Positions 6,235 through 9,273 of a stretch of DNA of 9,273 nt are shown here, in pieces. Each line of letters begins with the position of its first letter. The stretch's first letter is position 1. The notes beneath the pieces are model-generated. The model saw nothing but the letters and a program-made list of their open reading frames with translations. It was not told where the DNA came from and made no database searches. Position numbers and translations under genes: made by a program. The stretch comes from Propionibacteriaceae bacterium (GTDB taxonomy: Bacteria > Actinomycetota > Actinomycetes > Propionibacteriales > Propionibacteriaceae): NCBI GenBank assembly GCA_031254155.1, contig JAIRVA010000293.1, positions 1 through 9,273 on the forward strand. The letters are read 5' to 3'.

Positions 6235-6921
6235 ATGGCAGACGTACCTGGTACCGAATCGGGGCTGATTCACGATCCCGGCCTGGCGCGCCTCCGGCTG
6301 GGGGTGATGGGCGGGACGTTCGACCCGATCCACCACGGGCACTTGGTGGCTGCCTCGGAGGTGGCGGCGCGGTACAAGCTGCACGAGGTCGTCTTCGTAC
6401 CGACCGGTCAGTCGTGGCAGAAGGCCGGCCAGAAGGTGTCGTCGCCCGAGGACCGCTACCTCATGACCGTGATCGCGACCGCGTCCAACCCCCGGTTCGC
6501 GGTGTCGCGGGTGGACATCGACCGGGGCGGCGACACGTACACCGTTGATACCCTCACTGACTTGCACAAACTGCGCGGGCCGAACGTCGATCTGTTCTTC
6601 ATCACCGGCTCCGACGCGCTGTCCAACATCCTGACGTGGCGGGGCGCGGAGGACCTGTTCGACCTGGCGCAGTTCGTCGGGGTGTCGCGGCCCGGCTCGC
6701 CGCTCAACATGGCGACTATCTCGCATCTGCCGCACGACAAGGTGACACTGATGGAGGTACCAGCATTGTCGATTTCATCTACGGCCTGCCGGGAGCGGGT
6801 CCGGGAGGGCCTGCCGATCTGGTACCTTGTTCCTGATGGGATCGTTCAATACATTCAGAAACGCGGCCTCTACTGCGAGGACGAGCGTCGCTGTCTCGAG
6901 CTGCGCCGGGCGGGTCAATGA
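6235..6921 (+). CDS. nadD: Nicotinate-nucleotide adenylyltransferase
   Basis: A 228-residue cytoplasmic enzyme that joins nicotinate mononucleotide and ATP to make deamido-NAD, the adenylylation step of NAD synthesis. The nucleotidyltransferase motif G-G-T-F-D-P-I-H-H-G-H-L (26-37) contains the H-x-G-H catalytic site. T-G-S-D-A-L (124-129) and the second signature I-S-S-T (180-183) followed by A-C-R-E-R are also present. The usual I-S-S-T-x-I-R has Cys in place of Ile here. The end, V-P-D-G-I-V-Q-Y-I-Q-K-R-G-L-Y, is typical. The ATG at 6235 is preferred over an in-frame GTG at 6184: the extra 17 residues match nothing in the family and cover the promoter. An N-terminal tail of about 20 residues before the Rossmann core remains. 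The stop overlaps rsfS. Confidence 0.95.
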   Translation: MADVPGTESGLIHDPGLARLRLGVMGGTFDPIHHGHLVAASEVAARYKLHEVVFVPTGQSWQKAGQKVSSPEDRYLMTVIATASNPRFAVSRVDIDRGGDTYTVDTLTDLHKLRGPNVDLFFITGSDALSNILTWRGAEDLFDLAQFVGVSRPGSPLNMATISHLPHDKVTLMEVPALSISSTACRERVREGLPIWYLVPDGIVQYIQKRGLYCEDERRCLELRRAGQ

Positions 6922-7268
6922 CGGCGAGTGACGAGGCGCGGCGGCTGGCGGGCGTGGCGGTCGCGGCCGCCGAGGCGAAGCTGGCGCACGACATCCTCGT
7001 CCTTGATGTCTCCGAGAAGCTCGGTATCGCCGACGTGTTTGTCATCGCCAGCGGCCAGACCGAGCGGCAGGTCGGGGCGATCGTCGATGAGATTGAGCGT
7101 CAGTGTCTCCTCACCGGGGCCAAGCCGCTGCACCGCGAAGGCGAGCGCGAGGACCCGTGGGTCCTGCTCGACTACTTCGATGTGGTCGTCCACGTCCAGC
7201 ACGCCGAGGCGAGGGTACGGTACGCCCTCGACCGGCTGTGGAAGGACTGCCCCGTACTGACCCCGTGA
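6918..7268 (+). CDS. rsfS: Ribosomal silencing factor RsfS (YbeB/Iojap family)
   Basis: A 116-residue protein of normal family length. RsfS binds ribosomal protein uL14 on the 50S subunit and blocks joining to 30S when nutrients are short. Family marks are I-A-D-V-F-V-I-A-S-G (37-46), H-R-E-G-E-R-E-D-P-W-V-L-L-D-Y (72-86) and D-V-V-V-H-V (88-93), followed by a R-Y-x-L-D-R-L-W helix. The common L-L-D-Y-G-D has Phe for Gly here. The ATG overlaps the nadD stop as ATGA, so the two are translationally coupled, a pairing conserved widely in bacteria. The gene is followed by a structured convergent gap. Confidence 0.95.
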   Translation: MTASDEARRLAGVAVAAAEAKLAHDILVLDVSEKLGIADVFVIASGQTERQVGAIVDEIERQCLLTGAKPLHREGEREDPWVLLDYFDVVVHVQHAEARVRYALDRLWKDCPVLTP

Positions 7269-7275
7269 CCTTCCG

Positions 7276-7295
7276 CCCGACCCTTCCCGACCCTT
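7276..7295. repeat. 10-bp tandem duplication CCCGACCCTT
   Basis: Two perfect adjacent copies (7276-7285 and 7286-7295) begin 8 nt after the rsfS stop. They form most of the left arm of the long inverted repeat at 7279-7407. Confidence 0.8.
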
Positions 7296-7315
7296 CCCCA
7301 GCCCGCGTTAGCATG

Positions 7316-7342
7316 AAAACGGTAGCTTTTGAACCGGTTTTT
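7316..7342 (+). terminator. Hairpin with U-tract after rsfS, possible rho-independent terminator
   Basis: AAAACGGT (7316-7323) pairs with ACCGGTTTT (7333-7341) with one bulged G, loop AGCTTTTGA, and the T-run ends at 7342. The stem is only 8 bp and partly A-U. The A-run on the other side gives a U-tract for the - strand too, so it could be bidirectional. It contains the palindrome AACCGGTT (7332-7339). Another short stem, CCCGCG/CGCGGG (7343-7348 and 7361-7366), follows. Confidence 0.5.
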
Positions 7343-7363
7343 CCCGCGTTCTCACGCTTTCGC

Positions 7364-7405
7364 GGGATGGGGAGGGGGATGGGGAGGGGGAGGGGTCGGG
7401 AGGGG
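7364..7405 (+). other. Eight consecutive G-tracts (G-quadruplex candidate)
   Basis: G-runs at 7364-7366, 7369-7372, 7374-7378, 7381-7384, 7386-7390, 7392-7395, 7398-7400 and 7402-7405 are separated by only 1-2 nt. Four such runs suffice for a quadruplex, and eight allow two. The tract lies immediately beyond the stop of the convergent DUF1345 gene, and its last runs also form the right arm of the 21-bp inverted repeat, so the two folds exclude each other. Confidence 0.65.
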
Positions 7406-8062
7406 TCAGCCGGCCAGGCTGGCTAAAATGTTGACCAGGGCGGCTAGGAAGACCGTCCCGAACAGGTACGCCAGCAGGGCGTGGAACAGGCCGATCCGGC
7501 GCATCCTCGTACTCATCAAATCGGTGTCTGAGATGGCGAAACTCATGCCGACCGTGAAGGCCATGTAGGCGAAGTCGAGGTAGCTCGGCGGTTCGGCGGT
7601 GTGGAAGTCGACGCCGCCGCCGGAGGTGTAGAACTCGCGGGCGTACCGCAGCGCGTGCAGCGTCTGGACCGTCAACCAGGACGCCACGACGACGGCGAGG
7701 GTCACCGCGGCGGCCTCGAGCCGCGAGCCCGGCGGCTCAAACATCAGGACGGCGATGCCGGCGAGGGAGGCCAGCGCGGCGAGGACGAGCAGCAGGTGGA
7801 CCGTCGCGCCGCCCGGCACCTCCCTGGTCGCGTGGGCGGCGGTCTGACTGGCGGTCAGGCGGCCGATGGATACCCAGGTGACGAGGGAATACAGGCAGGC
7901 CGCCGTCGCCCACCCCAGCAGGGGGGCGTACGCCGGGGCCGAGAAGACGACGACAAGGACCGCGACCACACCCCCGCCGACGGTGGCGAGCACCAGCCGC
8001 AGACGCGGGTCGTGGTGCCACCGGGCGATGAACGCGCGGGCCTCGCGCGCTTCCGTACTCAT
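7406..8062 (-). CDS. DUF1345 family membrane protein
   Basis: A 218-residue integral membrane protein with hydrophobic segments near 22-40, 45-63, 88-108, 116-136, 163-178 and 190-212. The family block is clear: H-A-L-R-Y-A-R-E-F-Y (136-145), G-G-G-V-D-F (148-153), E-P-P-x-Y-L-D-F-A-Y (157-166), F-T-V-G-M-S-F-A-I-S-D-T-D-L (169-182) and H-A-L-L-A-Y-L-F-G-T-V-F-L-A (194-207). The function of DUF1345 is unknown. The conserved acidic and aromatic loop between membrane segments suggests a small-ion or proton-linked channel-like role, but that is a guess. ATG at 8062; a -10 box 7 nt upstream suggests leaderless expression. Convergent with rsfS and divergent from the GNAT gene. Confidence 0.9.
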   Translation of the reverse strand: MSTEAREARAFIARWHHDPRLRLVLATVGGGVVAVLVVVFSAPAYAPLLGWATAACLYSLVTWVSIGRLTASQTAAHATREVPGGATVHLLLVLAALASLAGIAVLMFEPPGSRLEAAAVTLAVVVASWLTVQTLHALRYAREFYTSGGGVDFHTAEPPSYLDFAYMAFTVGMSFAISDTDLMSTRMRRIGLFHALLAYLFGTVFLAALVNILASLAG

Positions 8063-8069
8063 GTCGCCA

Positions 8070-8075
8070 ACTTTA
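8070..8075 (-). promoter_or_regulatory. Probable -10 box of the DUF1345 gene (leaderless)
   Basis: On the - strand TAAAGT fits TANNNT and lies 7 nt before the ATG at 8062, with no Shine-Dalgarno in between, so the mRNA probably starts at the start codon. The intergenic stretch to the GNAT start is only 38 bp and must serve both directions. Confidence 0.45.
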
Positions 8076-8086
8076 GTCCGTGACGT

Positions 8087-8092
8087 GGGAGG
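8087..8092 (+). promoter_or_regulatory. Ribosome binding site that sets the GNAT start
   Basis: GGGAGG lies 8 nt before the ATG at 8101. This favours that codon over the in-frame GTG at 8080, which has no such site. Confidence 0.6.
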
Positions 8093-8100
8093 ATGGGGAT

Positions 8101-8610
8101 ATGGTGATACGAACGGCGCGGCTCGTCCTGCGCGACATGGGCGAGGCTGACCTGCCCGGTCTGGCGTCGATGCTAGAGGACCCGGTCGCGATGACCCACT
8201 ACGAAGGGCCGTTCTCCGACGGCGAGGTCCGGGGGTGGCTCGATCGGCAGCGGCGGCGGTACGCGGAGGATGGGTACGGGCTGTGGGCCGTCGTGGGGCG
8301 CGAGTCGGGCGAGTTGCTCGGGCAGTGCGGGATCACCTGGCAGGACATCGGCGGCGAGTGGCGCCCGGAGATCGGGTACCACGTCAAGCGGGCCTGGTGG
8401 GGGTACGGGTACGCGACCGAGGCGGCGCTGGCGTGCCGCGACTACGCGTTCGACGAGTTGGGGATGGGCGAGGTGTGGGCGCAGGTACGAGACAGTAACA
8501 TTGCCTCGATGAACGTCGCCATCCGGGTGGGCATGACCGTCCGGTACCGGTTCGTGAAGATGTACCGGGGGGTGGAGATGCCCCACTACGCCTTCAGCGT
8601 GCGGCGCTGA
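8101..8610 (+). CDS. GNAT family N-acetyltransferase (RimJ/RimL type)
   Basis: A 169-residue acetyl-CoA-dependent transferase. It opens M-V-I-R-T-A-R-L-V-L-R, the usual start of RimJ/RimL-like GNATs. Acetyl-CoA binding motif A is I-G-Y-H-V-K-R-A-W-W-G-Y-G-Y-A-T-E-A (91-108), with the R-x-W-W-G-x-G-x-A loop. Motif B follows as N-I-A-S-M-N-V-A-I-R-V-G-M (133-145). The substrate cannot be read from sequence; relatives acetylate ribosomal proteins, antibiotics or amino acids. No aminoglycoside-type resistance motif is visible. It is divergent from the DUF1345 gene, and its stop touches that of azlD with no gap. Confidence 0.9.
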   Translation: MVIRTARLVLRDMGEADLPGLASMLEDPVAMTHYEGPFSDGEVRGWLDRQRRRYAEDGYGLWAVVGRESGELLGQCGITWQDIGGEWRPEIGYHVKRAWWGYGYATEAALACRDYAFDELGMGEVWAQVRDSNIASMNVAIRVGMTVRYRFVKMYRGVEMPHYAFSVRR

Positions 8611-8931
8611 TCAGGCCCAGCCGGCCAACCGCAGCAGGGCGGCCGTGGCCGCGGCGAGGATGACCACCACGATGAACGGGGCCTTCCGCCACAGCGCGAC
8701 CGCCGCGACGGCGAGGGCGGCCAACCGGGCGTCGATGACCAACCGATGACCGCCGTCGAGGGTTTGCTGCGCGGTGAGGCCCGCCAGCAACGCCACCGCC
8801 ACGAGGGCGACGACGGGGGTGATCCGGGGTGAGGTGACCCAGGACGGGGGTACAAAGGCGCCCGCGAGCTTGGTCAGGAAGATAACAGCGGTGGCGCCGG
8901 CCAGGGCCAGCCACAAAACGGTGTCACTCAT
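8611..8931 (-). CDS. azlD: AzlD family branched-chain amino acid transport subunit
   Basis: A 106-residue protein with four hydrophobic segments (about 4-25, 38-56, 67-82, 84-103), the length and layout of AzlD. T-K-L-A-G-A-F-V-P (20-28) and the late R-K-A-P-F-I-V-V-V-I-L-A-A-A-T-A-A-L-L-R block are typical. AzlD works with AzlC as an exporter of branched-chain or related amino acids. The ATG at 8931 is chosen because GGAGG (complement of 8937-8941) lies 5 nt upstream and the family opening follows. It overlaps the azlC stop by 8 nt, showing coupling. The frame is also open upstream to 9213, but that part is Pro/Arg-rich shadow of azlC. Confidence 0.9.
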   Translation of the reverse strand: MSDTVLWLALAGATAVIFLTKLAGAFVPPSWVTSPRITPVVALVAVALLAGLTAQQTLDGGHRLVIDARLAALAVAAVALWRKAPFIVVVILAAATAALLRLAGWA

Positions 8932-9273
8932 CGGTACCTCCGGGAACTCGGGGGGTACCCCCGGGAGGACCGTTGGTCGGGGATTCCCGTGGCTCACGGG
9001 CGCCCCGGCGGGTGTCCCACGTACCCACGATGACCGCCGCCAAACCGGCGCAGAGGACGGGGATCCCGGGCGGTGCGACGGGGACCAACGCGACGGCGAT
9101 CGCGACGGCCAGCCCGGCACAGGCCTGGGCGGTCCGGCTCGCCAGCCGGGGCCAGAGCAGGGCCAGGAAGGCGGCGGCCGCCGCCGCGTCGAGCCCCCAG
9201 GTTTTCGGATCACCGAGGGCGTTGCCGGCCAGCGCGCCCACGAATGTACACAGGTTCCAGCCCACGAACACCC
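8924..9273 (-). CDS. azlC: AzlC family branched-chain amino acid exporter, C-terminal part only
   Basis: The last 115 or so codons of an AzlC-like permease; the family is usually about 220-250 residues, so roughly half lies beyond the window. The fragment has W-N-L-C-T-F-V-G-A-L-A-G-N-A-L-G-D-P and then G-L-D-A-A (a family block), then hydrophobic helices. The GTG at 9271 reads as an internal Val, not a start. The final 30 or so residues are hydrophilic and Pro/Gly/Arg-rich (G-T-W-D-T-R-R-G-A-R-E to G-G-T-D-E). As far as I recall this is longer than the usual AzlC end, and its DNA carries the hairpin described at 8933-8971. It overlaps azlD and forms an operon with it. Confidence 0.85.
   Translation of the reverse strand, partial: VFVGWNLCTFVGALAGNALGDPKTWGLDAAAAAAFLALLWPRLASRTAQACAGLAVAIAVALVPVAPPGIPVLCAGLAAVIVGTWDTRRGAREPRESPTNGPPGGTPRVPGGTDE
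8933..8971 (-). promoter_or_regulatory. Hairpin covering the azlD ribosome binding site
   Basis: In - strand RNA, GGUCCUCCCGGG (complement of 8960-8971) pairs with CCCGGAGGUACC (complement of 8933-8944): 11 pairs with one bulged base on each side and a 15-nt loop. The whole azlD Shine-Dalgarno GGAGG is inside the stem. Ribosomes finishing azlC would open it, so it would tie azlD translation to azlC. The overlapping palindrome GGGGGTACCCCC (8951-8962) offers a competing fold. Confidence 0.5.

Larger units (their letters stand above)
7279..7407. repeat. 21-bp inverted repeat closing the rsfS / DUF1345 gap
   Basis: Read as + strand RNA, 7279-7299 pairs without interruption with 7387-7407: 19 Watson-Crick pairs and two U-G wobbles (7284 with 7402, 7294 with 7392). 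The right arm enters the stop codon of the convergent gene. The 87-nt loop holds the two smaller hairpins. As - strand RNA the wobbles become two C-A mismatches, so the fold is better in the rsfS direction. Roles could be transcription termination or 3'-end protection. Confidence 0.75.

Noticed and set aside
7329..7568. Small + strand ORF covering the G-rich tract
   Set aside because: It is Gly/Arg low-complexity, overlaps the well-supported DUF1345 gene, and has no ribosome binding site.
8080..8100. GTG start of the GNAT gene
   Set aside because: The ATG at 8101 has a well-placed GGGAGG and gives the typical family opening.
8932..9213. Upstream extension of AzlD
   Set aside because: It is Pro/Arg/Ser-rich, has no hydrophobic pattern, and is the shadow of azlC in another frame.

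Overview
The window reads as a chromosomal piece of a high-GC Gram-positive bacterium (Actinomycetes). Hand counts give about 55% GC in the lightest lines and 75% in the heaviest. Support comes from the gene order rplU-rpmA-obg then nadD-rsfS, a mycoredoxin-type glutaredoxin, TANNNT -10 boxes 6-7 nt before start codons (leaderless style), and few U-tracts after hairpins. I cannot name a genus.

Layout. (1) Positions 1-3492, + strand: the 3' part of a giant cell-surface protein made of about 120-residue DUF7507/DUF11-like beta-sandwich repeats. Nine full repeats and the tail of a tenth are visible, ending in an LVKTG sorting-like motif, a membrane helix and an Arg tail. The gene starts before the window. 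(2) 3493-3680: two hairpins, a 13-bp direct repeat and a good sigma-A-type promoter. (3) 3681-6033: rplU (L21), rpmA (L27), obg GTPase and a glutaredoxin, tightly packed or overlapping, probably one operon for ribosome assembly with a redox gene at the end. (4) 6034-6234: a gap with a 23-bp tandem repeat and the nadD promoter. (5) 6235-7268: nadD (NAD synthesis) overlapping rsfS (ribosome silencing). (6) 7269-7405: a structured gap between convergent genes, with a 21-bp RNA-pairable inverted repeat, a terminator-like hairpin and a run of eight G-tracts. (7) 7406-8062, - strand: a DUF1345 membrane protein, divergent from (8) 8101-8610, + strand, a RimJ/RimL-type GNAT acetyltransferase. (9) 8611-9273, - strand: azlD and the 3' part of azlC, a branched-chain amino acid exporter pair cut by the window edge.

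Functionally the core is a conserved block for ribosome assembly and growth control (L21, L27, Obg, RsfS) and NAD supply. It is flanked by a fast-evolving surface adhesin or stalk protein and by ordinary membrane and accessory genes. I see no defence system, mobile element, CRISPR, tRNA or rRNA.

The points most worth a second look are a strong excess of the palindrome GTAC across the whole window (about 97 by hand count, against about 20 CATG), the structured gap after rsfS, the 23-bp tandem repeat before nadD, the two-subtype architecture of the surface protein, and a hairpin that would hide the azlD ribosome binding site. No clear new multi-gene system is visible.
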